64,000 nt of DNA from the NCBI RefSeq assembly GCF_018424685.1, contig NZ_QTKX01000001.1:1178001-1242000 (forward strand), given 5' to 3'. A model generated the notes under the pieces. The model searched no databases. It saw nothing but the letters and a program-made list of their open reading frames with translations, and had not been told where the DNA came from. Origin of the DNA: Mesobacillus boroniphilus. GTDB lineage: Bacteria; Bacillota; Bacilli; Bacillales; Cytobacillaceae. Below, in pieces: positions 26,209-35,777 of the stretch; the first letter of the stretch is position 1, and every line of letters begins with the position of its first letter. Made by a program: the position numbers and the translations under genes.

Positions 26209-27386
26209 TGATTAACGAGGGATTAAAAGAAGCTATTAAGGAATACAAGGATGAATTAACAGAGCTGCGCAGGCAGCTTCACAGCGACCCGGAGCTTTCT
26301 TGGGAGGAATATAGAACAACCAATTTTGTTTGTGAATATCTAGATCAATTAGGAGTTAGGTATAGAAGAACAGAACCAACAGGTGTGATTGCTGAAATCA
26401 AGGGCGGCAAGCCAGGCAAGACTGTCGCCTTGAGGGGGGATATGGATGCTCTTTCCGTCGAGGAACTAAACAAGGACCTGCCTTACGCTTCAAACGACGA
26501 GGGGAAAATGCATGCTTGCGGGCATGATGCCCATACTGCCATGCTGATGGTCGCGGCGAAGGCATTAAATGAAATCAAGGAAGAGCTGCCAGGAAATGTT
26601 CGCTTATTGTTCCAGCCAGCTGAAGAAGTAGCAGAAGGGGCCAGAGCTCTGGTAAAACAGGGAGCTGTTGAAGGAGTTGATAACGTATTTGGCATCCACA
26701 TCTGGTCGCAAATGCCGACGCATAAGGTGAGCTGCACTCCCGGACCATCCTTTGCCTCGGCTGATTTGTTCAAGGTCACTTTTAAAGGAAAAGGCGGTCA
26801 CGGAGCGATTCCCCAGGATTGTATTGACACCGCGATCGTTGCTTCATCCTTTGTCATGAATGTCCAATCCGTGGTGTCGAGATCCATTGATCCACAACAA
26901 GGCGCCGTTCTTACAGTCGGGAAAATGGTGGTAGGCACACGTTTCAATGTCATTGCCGAAAACGCGGTAATCGAAGGAACAGTCCGCTGCTTCAACCCGG
27001 CAACACGTGACCATATTGAAAAACAGCTAACACATTATGCTGAAAATGTAGCGGCAATTTACGGAGCTACGGCAAAAGTAGAATATACACGTGGGACACA
27101 GGCAGTCATCAACGATGAGGAAAGTGCAGAGCTTGTTCAGCAGGTGGCATCCGAGGCATTCGGAGAGGATGTAATCTATCATGAAAAGCCAACAATGGGT
27201 GGAGAAGATTTTAGTTTCTACCTTGATGAAGTCCCAGGCAGTTTTGCTCTTGTAGGCAGCGGCAATCCGGAAAAAGATACTGAGTGGGCACACCATCACG
27301 GAAATTTCAATATCGATGAAGAAGCACTAACAACGGGTTCTGAGCTTTATGCACAGTATGCCTGGGCTTATTTGAACAGGAACTGA
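26208..27386 (+). CDS. M20 amidohydrolase (N-acyl-amino acid / IAA-conjugate hydrolase type)
   Basis: A 392-residue zinc amidohydrolase. Family signatures are LRRQLHSDPELSWEEYRTT, LRGDMDALSVEE, HACGHDAHTAMLM (Cys and His metal ligands), QPAEEVAEGARALV (catalytic Glu) and MGGEDFSFY near the C-terminus. It cleaves N-acyl or similar amide conjugates of amino acids. ATG 26208 overlaps the previous stop (TGATG) with GGAGG upstream, so translation is coupled. Confidence 0.93.
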   Translation: MINEGLKEAIKEYKDELTELRRQLHSDPELSWEEYRTTNFVCEYLDQLGVRYRRTEPTGVIAEIKGGKPGKTVALRGDMDALSVEELNKDLPYASNDEGKMHACGHDAHTAMLMVAAKALNEIKEELPGNVRLLFQPAEEVAEGARALVKQGAVEGVDNVFGIHIWSQMPTHKVSCTPGPSFASADLFKVTFKGKGGHGAIPQDCIDTAIVASSFVMNVQSVVSRSIDPQQGAVLTVGKMVVGTRFNVIAENAVIEGTVRCFNPATRDHIEKQLTHYAENVAAIYGATAKVEYTRGTQAVINDEESAELVQQVASEAFGEDVIYHEKPTMGGEDFSFYLDEVPGSFALVGSGNPEKDTEWAHHHGNFNIDEEALTTGSELYAQYAWAYLNRN

Positions 27387-27387
27387 T

Positions 27388-27422
27388 AAAAGTGGAGAAC
27401 CCTTTGGGCTCTCCACTTTTTA
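27388..27422. terminator. Bidirectional terminator
   Basis: A long stem (AAAAGTGGAGAACCC / GGGCTCTCCACTTTT) separates the convergent M20 operon and the small minus-strand gene. Confidence 0.9.
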
Positions 27423-27641
27423 TTACCTCTTTTTCTTTTTTCCCGGATCGGCAGCTTGCGCCTGTTTCGTCTTCGACTCCAATGTCAGCTGCACATGATA
27501 AGTCTGTTCATCAACTGCCAACACACTAGTAACTTTCCCCTTACGTCCCTTGATTTTAAAGTCCTCCCCAACAGAAGGAACCTGCTGGCGCAACTGATTC
27601 AAAAGCTCCGTTCTGTTTTCGAAAAAATGAACAACAAACAT
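27423..27641 (-). CDS. Small conserved hypothetical protein
   Basis: A 72-residue basic protein (MFVVHFFENRTELLNQLRQQ, GEDFKIKGRKGKVTSVLAV, Lys-rich tail). The middle reads like a small SH3-like beta barrel (KOW-like). AAGGTGAT lies before the ATG. Proteins of this shape are common in Bacillaceae; function unknown. Confidence 0.7.
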   Translation of the reverse strand: MFVVHFFENRTELLNQLRQQVPSVGEDFKIKGRKGKVTSVLAVDEQTYHVQLTLESKTKQAQAADPGKKKKR

Positions 27642-27812
27642 AGCAAATCACCTTTTTCTATATAGTATTAGTTTTCCTATCACTAAGATATTGATGGGTT
27701 ACTAGGTTTAGAACTGATTAATAGAAGGAATTTTAGTAGGGTTGATTTATTGTGCAGCGGGGAAAAATTTTTAATGAGTACTTAAGAAGTGTGTAATGTA
27801 GATATGGTTTTA

Positions 27813-28570
<758 letters not shown>

Positions 28571-28584
28571 AAGACTTAAGAAGG

Positions 28585-28612
28585 GCTGCCAGCTAAGTTG
28601 GCAGCTCTTTTA
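28585..28612 (+). terminator. Terminator after GH1 remnant
   Basis: A 7-bp stem (GCTGCCA / TGGCAGC) followed by TCTTTT, presumably the original terminator of the lost glucosidase gene. Confidence 0.8.
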
Positions 28613-28702
28613 CATAGAAGAAATATTTAACAATAAAAGGGAAAACAGAGATTTTGTCGAATAATACCTTGTTAAATGTTTTCATTCAAAAGGGGAATGA
28701 AT

Positions 28703-28879
28703 GTGAAAATCGACGACAAAACATTAGAGTATGTTAAAGTCCTACCCATGGTTGTAATAGCGATTAGTTCAGCATTCATCGCTTTATGGCTAAGCCAGAT
28801 TCTTCAAATGCTTGAGGTCTTAGGTGGAAATCTGGGTGGGATATCAGAAACTTTATTTCAGATATCAGAGAAAAACTAA
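28703..28879 (+). CDS. Small single-helix membrane protein
   Basis: A 58-residue protein with one transmembrane helix (about residues 12-32) and an amphipathic C-terminus. GTG 28703 has AAAGGGG 7 bases upstream; ATG 28697 is an alternative. It sits 12 bases before a GNAT gene. No family recognised. Confidence 0.55.
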   Translation: MKIDDKTLEYVKVLPMVVIAISSAFIALWLSQILQMLEVLGGNLGGISETLFQISEKN

Positions 28880-28891
28880 GGAGGAAAACTG

Positions 28892-29446
28892 ATGTTTCTA
28901 TATAAAATAGATGAGCAATTATCACTAAAGCTAACGGAAGTATCTGATGCGGATCGACTATTTGAACTAACTGAAAAAGCACGAGATTATTTAAAAGAGT
29001 GGCTACCGTGGCTGGATTTTACAACGGACGTTCAAGATACTAGAGAATTTTTAAAAGGCACGATGAAAGGTTACGCAGAAAATAAAAGCATGACGACCGT
29101 TATTTTATACGAGGGAAAAATTGTCGGAATTGCAGGTTTCAACAGTATTAACTGGTCAAACAAAACTGCATACATAGGATATTGGCTTGGGCATGAATAC
29201 CAGGGGAAAGGGATCATGACCAAAGTAGCCAGGGCATTGGCTGATTACGCCTTTAACCATTTGAAACTGAACAAAGTTGAAATCAGAGCTGCAGAGGAAA
29301 ATAAAAAGAGCAGGGGGATTCCTGAAAGATTAGGATTCATAGAAGAAGGCAAAATCAGACAAGCAGAATGGTTATATGATCACTATGTAGATCATATTGT
29401 TTATGGGGTTTTAGCAGAAGAATGGAACGATAATATAACCAGGTAA
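28892..29446 (+). CDS. GNAT acetyltransferase (RimL/YdaF-like)
   Basis: A 184-residue N-acetyltransferase of the RimJ/RimL group, closest in memory to B. subtilis YdaF. The acetyl-CoA-binding motif is GYWLGHEYQGKGIMTKV, followed by LNKVEIRAAEENKKSRGIPERLGF. It would acetylate an N-terminal amine of a ribosomal protein or a small amine; target unknown. First of three acetyltransferases in tandem. Confidence 0.9.
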   Translation: MFLYKIDEQLSLKLTEVSDADRLFELTEKARDYLKEWLPWLDFTTDVQDTREFLKGTMKGYAENKSMTTVILYEGKIVGIAGFNSINWSNKTAYIGYWLGHEYQGKGIMTKVARALADYAFNHLKLNKVEIRAAEENKKSRGIPERLGFIEEGKIRQAEWLYDHYVDHIVYGVLAEEWNDNITR

Positions 29447-29460
29447 TAGGTGGGGGAAAC

Positions 29461-29991
29461 ATGTTTTTTCAAAACGGCAGTTTATCGGTTCGTAGGTTAA
29501 AAGAACAAGATAAATACCTATTAGCAAAATGGCTATCTACTCCGGTGGTTCTTAAATATTATGAAGGAAGGGATAATCCCTTTGATTTAGATAAAGTCGA
29601 CAGCGTTTTTTACGCTTCGGAAGACGATGAAGTTAAATGCATTATTGAGTATGAAGGTAAACCAATTGGCTATATTCAATATTATGAATTGGATGAGGCA
29701 GCTAAAAAAGAGTATGGATACGAGAGCGGAAAAATTTTTGGAACTGATCAGTTTATCGGGGAAGTCGGTTATTGGAATAGAGGCATAGGAACTTTACTAG
29801 TTACATCAATGACGGACTTTCTTTTTAAACACATGAAAGCCGACAAAAGTGTCTTGGATCCGCAAGTTTGGAATGAACGTGCAATCAAATGCTATGAAAA
29901 GTGCGGTTTCAATAAAGTTAAACTCCTGCCAAAACACGAACTTCATGAAGGGAAATTTCGAGATTGTTGGTTGATTGAATCTAATAAATAA
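29461..29991 (+). CDS. GNAT acetyltransferase, AAC(6')-like
   Basis: A 176-residue GNAT protein. FIGEVGYWNRGIGTLLVTSM is the acetyl-CoA motif, and DPQVWNERAIKCYEKCGF resembles the C-terminal region of aminoglycoside 6'-N-acetyltransferases. Resistance activity is only a family possibility; many such chromosomal genes are not resistance determinants. 14 bases after the previous GNAT gene. Confidence 0.83.
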   Translation: MFFQNGSLSVRRLKEQDKYLLAKWLSTPVVLKYYEGRDNPFDLDKVDSVFYASEDDEVKCIIEYEGKPIGYIQYYELDEAAKKEYGYESGKIFGTDQFIGEVGYWNRGIGTLLVTSMTDFLFKHMKADKSVLDPQVWNERAIKCYEKCGFNKVKLLPKHELHEGKFRDCWLIESNK

Positions 29992-30004
29992 AAGGAAGTG
30001 AATA

Positions 30005-30103
30005 AACGATTCCAAAAATGCACCCATGCTTTATGTTAATAGAAAGTTAGGATATGAACAAAAACCAGGAATTCCCGGCTTAACAAAGCAAATCGCTGAA
30101 TAA
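30005..30103 (+). pseudogene. C-terminal remnant of another GNAT acetyltransferase
   Basis: Thirty-two codons read NDSKNAPMLYVNRKLGYEQ and end TKQIAE before a TAA, the typical GNAT C-terminus (N-x-PML-x-N-x-KLGY). There is no acetyl-CoA-binding domain and no start signal. It is directly downstream of an intact GNAT gene, suggesting loss of most of a fourth acetyltransferase. Confidence 0.75.
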
Positions 30104-30150
30104 TTCATTTGAAGTGGGGCCAATTTTAATTTAAGGGGTTTTGGGACTTT

Positions 30151-30792
30151 ATGGACAGATTATTAAACAGCATAGTAGATTACGTAAATGGCGTGGATAA
30201 CAGAATCACTATCGGGATTTCTGGTCATGGTGCATCAGGTAAGACTACGTTTGCGCAACAACTATTATCCGTGCTTGGACAAAACGAGGTTAATTATATC
30301 AATACAGATCCCTATATAATAGGCTCTAATCTCAGGAAGTACACTGTCATCGACTATACATATAAAAATGAAGTGCACCAGGATAAAATGACTGCATGCC
30401 ATCCTGCGGCTCATAATACTATGGCCCTGGAGAGAGACGTTAAAATGATAAGGGATGGACTGGATTTTAATACTATTAATAATAGTTATTCTGAGAGCAA
30501 GTTAATCTCTTCCAAAAATAAAATAAGTATTGTCGAAGGCATGAGTGTGGCCTTTACCGATCCAGATTTGTATGATTTAAAAGTTTACTTATATACAGAT
30601 GGAGAAACTGAGTTGGCGAGGAGAAGTGTGCGTGATGTTTCTGAAAGAGGAACGGATCTTAACTATCTAAAGAAAAGTCATGAAGAACGAAGAATTCAAT
30701 ATGAACTCTTCATGCACCCTACCCATCAGAATTTTGATATCGTTTTAAAAAACTCGAATGAAGAGTATTTCATTGAAAAAAGTTGTTTTTAA
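30151..30792 (+). CDS. Uridine kinase-like P-loop protein
   Basis: A 213-residue NTPase/kinase. Walker A is GISGHGASGKTT (about residues 24-35); the second acidic strand is KISIVEGMSVAF, and an Arg-rich lid (ELARRSVRDVSERG) follows, as in uridine kinase and phosphoribulokinase relatives. The phosphate acceptor is unknown. It lies in a cluster of acetyltransferases. Confidence 0.82.
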   Translation: MDRLLNSIVDYVNGVDNRITIGISGHGASGKTTFAQQLLSVLGQNEVNYINTDPYIIGSNLRKYTVIDYTYKNEVHQDKMTACHPAAHNTMALERDVKMIRDGLDFNTINNSYSESKLISSKNKISIVEGMSVAFTDPDLYDLKVYLYTDGETELARRSVRDVSERGTDLNYLKKSHEERRIQYELFMHPTHQNFDIVLKNSNEEYFIEKSCF

Positions 30793-30817
30793 TAGGGTGC
30801 AGTATAGGGGGATTTGT

Positions 30818-31369
30818 ATGTTCTTTGATGCAAAAAATAAAACAATTACGACTAAAAGACTAGTACTTCGGATGTTTGAGCATTCGGACGCCGAAGAAGT
30901 TGCCAGGCTTTGTAATAATTACAATATTTATAAAAATACTTTGTACCTGCCTTATCCATACTCAATAGAAGATGCTTTATTATGGATAGAAAGCCATCTT
31001 GATAATTATGAAGCTCAAAAATCATACGAGTTAGCTGTAACCGATAAGAAAAGTGGGCAATTATTCGGAGCTATAGCCTTATCCAACAACCAAAGGTTCA
31101 AACATGGTGAAATTGCCTACTGGATTGGTGAAGAATTTTGGGGAAGAGGATATGCTACAGAGGCAGCGGAGGCGATCGTGCAATTTGCTTTTAGTGAAAA
31201 GAACTACCATAAAGTTTTTGCTCGATGCTTTCATTCCAATCCAGCTTCAGGAAGAGTATTGCAAAAGTTAGGGATGACAGAAGAAGGAGTATTAATTGAT
31301 CATGTCATAAAAGGAAATCGGTATGAAGATTTAGTTCATTTTGGAATGATTAATAAAATGGGGTCATAA
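30818..31369 (+). CDS. GNAT acetyltransferase (RimJ/RimL family)
   Basis: A 183-residue acetyltransferase. The N-terminal ITTKRLVLRMFEHSDAEEV, acetyl-CoA loop IGEEFWGRGYATEAAEAI and HSNPASGRVLQKLGM are canonical. ATG 30818 has GGGG close upstream; the longer frame from 30758 would overlap the kinase gene. Target unknown. Confidence 0.9.
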   Translation: MFFDAKNKTITTKRLVLRMFEHSDAEEVARLCNNYNIYKNTLYLPYPYSIEDALLWIESHLDNYEAQKSYELAVTDKKSGQLFGAIALSNNQRFKHGEIAYWIGEEFWGRGYATEAAEAIVQFAFSEKNYHKVFARCFHSNPASGRVLQKLGMTEEGVLIDHVIKGNRYEDLVHFGMINKMGS

Positions 31370-31398
31370 AAAATGCTCAAGACCTGAGCATTTTTTTT
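31368..31398 (+). terminator. Rho-independent terminator of GNAT cluster
   Basis: A 10-bp stem (AAAATGCTCA / TGAGCATTTT) running into eight T. Confidence 0.93.
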
Positions 31399-31568
31399 AT
31401 AGATAAATATGTAGTAACTGGCAAACTGTCATTCTATGAAACTTTTTCCAAACTAGTACGTAATAAATAGGAAGCCTCCTTATTATTGGAGGATTTTTCT
31501 TCACCTGGATTTGTCGAATCAAAGCATAATTTGTAATTTTGCCGATGATATAGGAGGTTAGATAATAA

Positions 31569-32279
31569 ATGGACAAGCAGGAAAAAGTCATTTCTAAGCT
31601 TGATGAACTATTGACTGAATTGAGGGCAGGGAGGGCGGAGAGCTCTGCATCTCTTGCTGTTCATCCAGTGAGGTCACCAAAACTTAGTATAATTAGCAGG
31701 ATAATAATAATTTTACTTTTCATTTCAGCTGCAGTAAGTGCAGGTGTCTGGTATGTCAAAGGCAGCACTGGCAAGGCTGAATCTACTGTTTTTATTGAAC
31801 AAGTACATGGATTGGCAACACTGGCAACAGCTGAAGCTCATGTAAAGGTCATTCTTGAGCAGGAAGATAACGAGTTATTCGGGGAGAAAATTAACTTCAA
31901 TATACCTGGGACAAAACGGGAACTATTATTAATCGTTCCGGCAACTGTGATAGCGGGTGTTGATTTGCAAGATATCGATCAAGCAAACATGAAGGTAGAT
32001 GAAGAGAATAAAGTAGTTGAGATTGTTTTGCCAAAGGCAGAATTTGTTCAACAGCCGTCAATTAAAATGGACGAGGTGAGGACATTTTCGGATGAAGGAC
32101 TTTTGCGTGGAAAGCTCAATTGGGATCAAGGCTTCGATTTGGCAGCTCTCGCCCAGGAAAAAATTATGCAGGAAGCAATTGATGCAGGGATTTTACAAAA
32201 AGCTGAAGAAAATGCTGAAACGGTGCTAAAGGAATTTTTCGGGCATTTAGGATACAAGGTCATTATTAATAGATTGTAA
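31569..32279 (+). CDS. DUF4230 family membrane-anchored protein
   Basis: A 236-residue protein with one transmembrane helix (about residues 44-62) and an extracytoplasmic DUF4230 domain (VHGLATLATAEAHVKVILEQE, MKVDEENKVVEIVLPKAEF). The N-terminal cytoplasmic part is short and polar. Function unknown. GATATAGGAGG precedes the ATG. Confidence 0.85.
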   Translation: MDKQEKVISKLDELLTELRAGRAESSASLAVHPVRSPKLSIISRIIIILLFISAAVSAGVWYVKGSTGKAESTVFIEQVHGLATLATAEAHVKVILEQEDNELFGEKINFNIPGTKRELLLIVPATVIAGVDLQDIDQANMKVDEENKVVEIVLPKAEFVQQPSIKMDEVRTFSDEGLLRGKLNWDQGFDLAALAQEKIMQEAIDAGILQKAEENAETVLKEFFGHLGYKVIINRL

Positions 32280-32510
32280 TAATGTTATGTAAACTTGTGA
32301 ATGTTAAAATTAAATAACCTGAAAGATATCACTTGAATTATCTGGGTTTTAGATCCTCTTTTAAAATTAAATCGTCATTCTTAAATATTTTCACCTAACT
32401 TGTAAATATTATAAATGAATGCAGGTGTTTCATTGGACGTGTTGAATTCTGGTTAGCAAGTCGCTACAGAACTTAGCCATTTGACAAATTACTAAAATGA
32501 GGTGAAATGG

Positions 32511-32651
32511 ATGAGAATTTGCGAAGTGTGTGGACGGAAGGATGTTTCAGAAAACAAGGAAGAAAAGCTTTTCCAACCCGTTAGGCTTCATGTATGCGAG
32601 AGCTGCAGGCAAGACCGTAAAATGACTCCACTAGGTGATTGGGCTTTTTAA
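32511..32651 (+). CDS. Small CxxC/CxxC zinc-ribbon-like protein
   Basis: A 46-residue protein with two Cys pairs (CEVCGRK and CESCRQD) that would bind one zinc ion, ending PLGDWAF. GAGGTGA lies upstream of the ATG. Followed directly by a terminator. Function unknown. Confidence 0.65.
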   Translation: MRICEVCGRKDVSENKEEKLFQPVRLHVCESCRQDRKMTPLGDWAF

Positions 32652-32654
32652 ATG

Positions 32655-32685
32655 AATCCAGGCGCAGGCCTGGATTTTTTTTATT
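32655..32685 (+). terminator. Rho-independent terminator
   Basis: A 9-bp stem (AATCCAGGC / GCCTGGATT) then a T-run. Confidence 0.92.
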
Positions 32686-32714
32686 TTAGGAATATGGCTC
32701 TCAAATTCGAGAGC

Positions 32715-32894
32715 CTAGTGTTCATCCAAACCGTCAATAGAGACAAGCTGTCTTTCTTCATGTGCTCCTCTGGGCGAAATGACCGCCATACTTGAAGTAG
32801 AGTCGATGCTTTCAATCCAGATCGGGACCCCGTGGTAATGAACAGAAATTTCGTTTTCCGCTGATAATATTTCTTTTACTCGTTGTAAATCCAT
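32715..32894 (-). CDS. sspH: Small acid-soluble spore protein, H-type
   Basis: A 59-residue protein matching the SspH family: MDLQRVKEILSAENEISVHY, GVPIWIESID and SPRGAHEERQLVSIDGLDE. H-type SASPs are made in the forespore and packed in the spore core. GGTGAGAG precedes the ATG. It shows the organism is a spore former. Expected to be under sigma-G; I could not identify a convincing promoter. Confidence 0.9.
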   Translation of the reverse strand: MDLQRVKEILSAENEISVHYHGVPIWIESIDSTSSMAVISPRGAHEERQLVSIDGLDEH

Positions 32895-33034
32895 ATTACT
32901 CTCACCTCATTTTTAAAATATCCTTAGATTGAAACAGATATGTATGTGGAGAGTTTTAAAAATGATATAGTTCCTCGATAAAAAATGCATAAATTCATGA
33001 TATAAATTTTTTATAAATAGGAGGGATAGCTACC

Positions 33035-33592
33035 ATGAAACTAAACCGTAGATTTTTAATGGTATTTGTATCAATTACCACAGCATTATTTTTAACAGCT
33101 TGCTCTGGTGAAGAAGAAAAATCAAGCACTGAAGATCACAACAGCCATGCAAATATGGAACATTCAGGATCAGGCGAATTACCTGAAGATCTGAAGGAAG
33201 CCTCGGAACCAACATATAAAGTTGGCAGCAATGCAATCATCACGGACGACCACATGCCAGGCATGGACGGAGCAGAGGCTACAATCGTTGGAGCATTTGA
33301 TACCATTGTCTATTCCTTATCCTATGACCCGACGGACGGGGGAGACCGTGTAGAACAACATAAGTGGGTCATCCACGAAGAACTCCTCGATGCTGGAGAC
33401 GAACCATTACAGCCAGGAGATGAAGTCACGATCAATACCGATCATATGGAGGGAATGCAAGGAGCAAAAGCGGTTATCGATTCAGCTGAAGAAATGACAG
33501 TTTACATGGTCGACTTTACGCCAACAGATGGCTCTGAAAAAGTTACGAACCACCAGTGGGTAACCGAAGACGAACTTTCTCCTGCTAAATAA
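33035..33592 (+). CDS. YdhK family lipoprotein (tandem DUF1541)
   Basis: A 185-residue lipoprotein (lipobox TACS, Cys about residue 23) with a His/Glu-rich linker and two copies of the DUF1541 repeat: DHMPGMDGAEATIVGAFDT and DHMEGMQGAKAVIDSAEE, each followed by VYxxxxxPTDG and a KWV/QWV-x-x-E-E/D-L ending. The Met/His-rich N-terminus hints at metal binding. Surface-anchored; function unknown. GGAGGGA upstream. Confidence 0.92.
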   Translation: MKLNRRFLMVFVSITTALFLTACSGEEEKSSTEDHNSHANMEHSGSGELPEDLKEASEPTYKVGSNAIITDDHMPGMDGAEATIVGAFDTIVYSLSYDPTDGGDRVEQHKWVIHEELLDAGDEPLQPGDEVTINTDHMEGMQGAKAVIDSAEEMTVYMVDFTPTDGSEKVTNHQWVTEDELSPAK

Positions 33593-33675
33593 TATAGAAG
33601 ATTACCAAAATCATGCAGGGTTGTCCCTCATTTAGTCAGGGTATATAGGTACTAAGAAATGAGGAGGGATGACAA

Positions 33676-33789
33676 ATGAAAAAATTGATCAAAACGGCTC
33701 TGAAATGGGGACCTGTTCTTTACCCTATCGTAAAAAAAATGATGAATAGCAGAAAATCATCCTCGGTAAAAACCAGCTATTCAAAATAA
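33676..33789 (+). CDS. Small basic conserved peptide
   Basis: A 37-residue, strongly basic, amphipathic peptide (MKKLIKTALKWGPVLYPIVK...). GAGGAGGGATG gives a very strong ribosome site. Similar short peptides occur in many bacilli. It may be membrane-associated; function unknown. Confidence 0.6.
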   Translation: MKKLIKTALKWGPVLYPIVKKMMNSRKSSSVKTSYSK

Positions 33790-34044
33790 ATTTTAAACCC
33801 AGGACCGTATAGAAGTCATAAGATGGCTGCTGTACGGTCTTTGTCTATTCATTTCAAAACGTAAGCCAACTGAAAAAATCCTAAAAAAAGGATATCGTTA
33901 GTTCAAAAACCACTGCTGATTATAATTATCTTTATATTTCAGACTATTGTTCATGATATAATGATAAAATGAATCTTGTACTATGTTACGGACAATAAAT
34001 TACATAAAGTTGGCTTACATGGGTCTATTAAAAGGAAGGTATCT

Positions 34045-35211
34045 ATGAGCGAGGAAAATATAACGAGAATTGAAATGAATGGCAAAGAATACATATTGAT
34101 TGGAACTGCACATGTGTCAAAGCACAGTGCGGAGCAGGTTAAGGAGGTAATTGAAGCTGAGAGGCCGGATTCTGTCTGTGTAGAATTGGACGAGCAGCGC
34201 TACCAGACGATTACCGAGGGTTCTAAGTGGCAGGAGATGGATATCATCCAGGTCATCAAAGAAAAACGAGCTTCTTTATTATTGATGAATCTTGCCATTT
34301 CTTCATTCCAAAATCGCATGGCGAAGGAGCTTGGCATCAAAGCAGGCCAGGAGATGATCCAGGGGATTGAATCCGCGAAGGAAGTCGGGGCAAAACTTGT
34401 GCTTGCAGATCGAAATATCCAGATTACTTTCTCTAGAATTTGGGGTAATCTTGGCATAAAAGGAAAAGCAATTTTGCTAAGCCAAATCATTACGAGTATC
34501 TTCAGCAGGGACAGCATTTCCGAGGAAGAACTGGAAAAGCTGAAGGAACAGGATACGATCAACGCGATGCTGAATGAATTCACAGAGACATTCCCAAGGC
34601 TGAAAAAACCATTGATCGACGAGCGTGACCAATATCTAGCTCAGAAAATCAAGGACGCACCTGGAGAAAAAATCGTCGCTGTCTTAGGGGCGGCACACGT
34701 ACCGGGAATCAAAGAAGAAATCAAAAAAGATCATGATTTGAAAAAACTAAGAGCGATCCCGCCAAAGTCCAATTGGCCAAAAGTCATTGGCTGGAGCATT
34801 CCTATATTGATCCTGGCTATTATCGTCTATACTTTTTTGGCTAACCCATCTGCCGGTTTTGCCCAAACAGTTAGCTGGATCTTATGGAATGGCAGCCTTT
34901 CCGCCCTTGGAGCTGCTATTGCAATGGGGCATCCATTGACCATTTTAACAGCATTTATAGCAGCACCTATTACTTCGTTGAATCCTTTGCTTGCCGCAGG
35001 GTGGTTTGCAGGATTGACACAGGCTTATATCCGCAGGCCGAGTGTAAAGGACTTTGAAACACTATCTGAGGATGTTTTCAGTTTAAAAGGATTCTGGCGA
35101 AACAAAGTCAGCCGGATTTTGCTGATTGTCGTACTTGCCAACCTCGGGAGCTCCCTCGGTACCTTCATTGGCGGCGCCGATGTAATCAGGGTCTTTATCG
35201 AAAATTTATAA
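34045..35211 (+). CDS. traB: TraB/GumN family protein (pheromone shutdown-like)
   Basis: A 388-residue protein. The N-terminal domain has the TraB motifs GTAHVSKHSAEQVKEVIE, VCVELDEQRY and VLGAAHVPGI; the C-terminal third has about four transmembrane helices. TraB of Enterococcus reduces pheromone activity, and the domain resembles EreA/ChaN-like hydrolase folds. ATG 34045 has AAGGAAGGT; the earlier in-frame TTG/GTG region adds unconserved sequence. Role here unknown. Confidence 0.9.
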   Translation: MSEENITRIEMNGKEYILIGTAHVSKHSAEQVKEVIEAERPDSVCVELDEQRYQTITEGSKWQEMDIIQVIKEKRASLLLMNLAISSFQNRMAKELGIKAGQEMIQGIESAKEVGAKLVLADRNIQITFSRIWGNLGIKGKAILLSQIITSIFSRDSISEEELEKLKEQDTINAMLNEFTETFPRLKKPLIDERDQYLAQKIKDAPGEKIVAVLGAAHVPGIKEEIKKDHDLKKLRAIPPKSNWPKVIGWSIPILILAIIVYTFLANPSAGFAQTVSWILWNGSLSALGAAIAMGHPLTILTAFIAAPITSLNPLLAAGWFAGLTQAYIRRPSVKDFETLSEDVFSLKGFWRNKVSRILLIVVLANLGSSLGTFIGGADVIRVFIENL

Positions 35212-35217
35212 ATATTA

Positions 35218-35248
35218 GAACGAAATCTTAATGGTTTCGTTCTTTTTT
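35218..35248 (+). terminator. Rho-independent terminator of traB
   Basis: Stem GAACGAAA / TTTCGTTC followed by TTTTTT. Confidence 0.88.
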
Positions 35249-35451
35249 ATTGGCTGTTTTCGTAAAGATTGTTGTTAAAATCCTAAAGCCGATTTTAACG
35301 TAATAGAACGCCATTTTGTAGTTCGGTATTAAGTTTGCATACTCTTTTCAACTTTCTTATCTGCGGCAATTATCGGCTTGATACTCCCGGCTATAGGCAA
35401 TTCGAAAATGAAAAGCTGAACCTCCTTTGAAGTTCTTCACTTCAAAAAGGC

Positions 35452-35482
35452 AAAAAAAAATCATCCTCAAAGGGTGGGATGA
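35452..35482 (-). terminator. Terminator of the 32-residue ORF
   Basis: Minus-sense TCATCC-loop-GGATGA stem followed by a run of nine T (complement of the A-tract at 35452-35460). Confidence 0.75.
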
Positions 35483-35514
35483 CCAGATGATGAATACACA
35501 AATTTGAAGGTGGA

Positions 35515-35613
35515 TTACTTTTTCGCCTTTCTTTTTGAGTTCATTTTGAAATCATTCTGTTGTTTGGCATCCTTTTTAAAAGCTTCCATCGCCTTGCTGT
35601 ATAACAAACTCAT
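35515..35613 (-). CDS. Very small basic protein
   Basis: A 32-residue ORF (MSLLYSKAMEAFKKDAKQQN..., Lys-rich end) with an excellent ribosome site (GGGGGAGGTG, 6 bases) and its own terminator. No family recognised, but the signals make a real gene likely. Confidence 0.55.
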   Translation of the reverse strand: MSLLYSKAMEAFKKDAKQQNDFKMNSKRKAKK

Positions 35614-35742
35614 CTTCAGCACCTCCCCCTATCATTCTTATTACGTTCCTTCCCGATGATTCCTATTCTAAAACTTAAAATTGAAACAAACATCAAGAAA
35701 ATGTTCCCACTAGCTTAAAGAAGTGGAAACGAAGACCTTAAA

Positions 35743-35773
35743 AAGAAAAGACGCCCAGGTTGAAGGGCGTCTT
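35743..35773 (-). terminator. Terminator of the 51-residue ORF
   Basis: Perfect 9-bp stem (AAGACGCCC / GGGCGTCTT) with TTTCTTTTT on the minus strand. Confidence 0.85.
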
Positions 35774-35777
35774 GATG

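Noticed and set aside
29461-29991. Calling the AAC(6')-like GNAT an aminoglycoside resistance gene
   Set aside because: Only C-terminal resemblance is visible; many chromosomal GNATs share it without conferring resistance.
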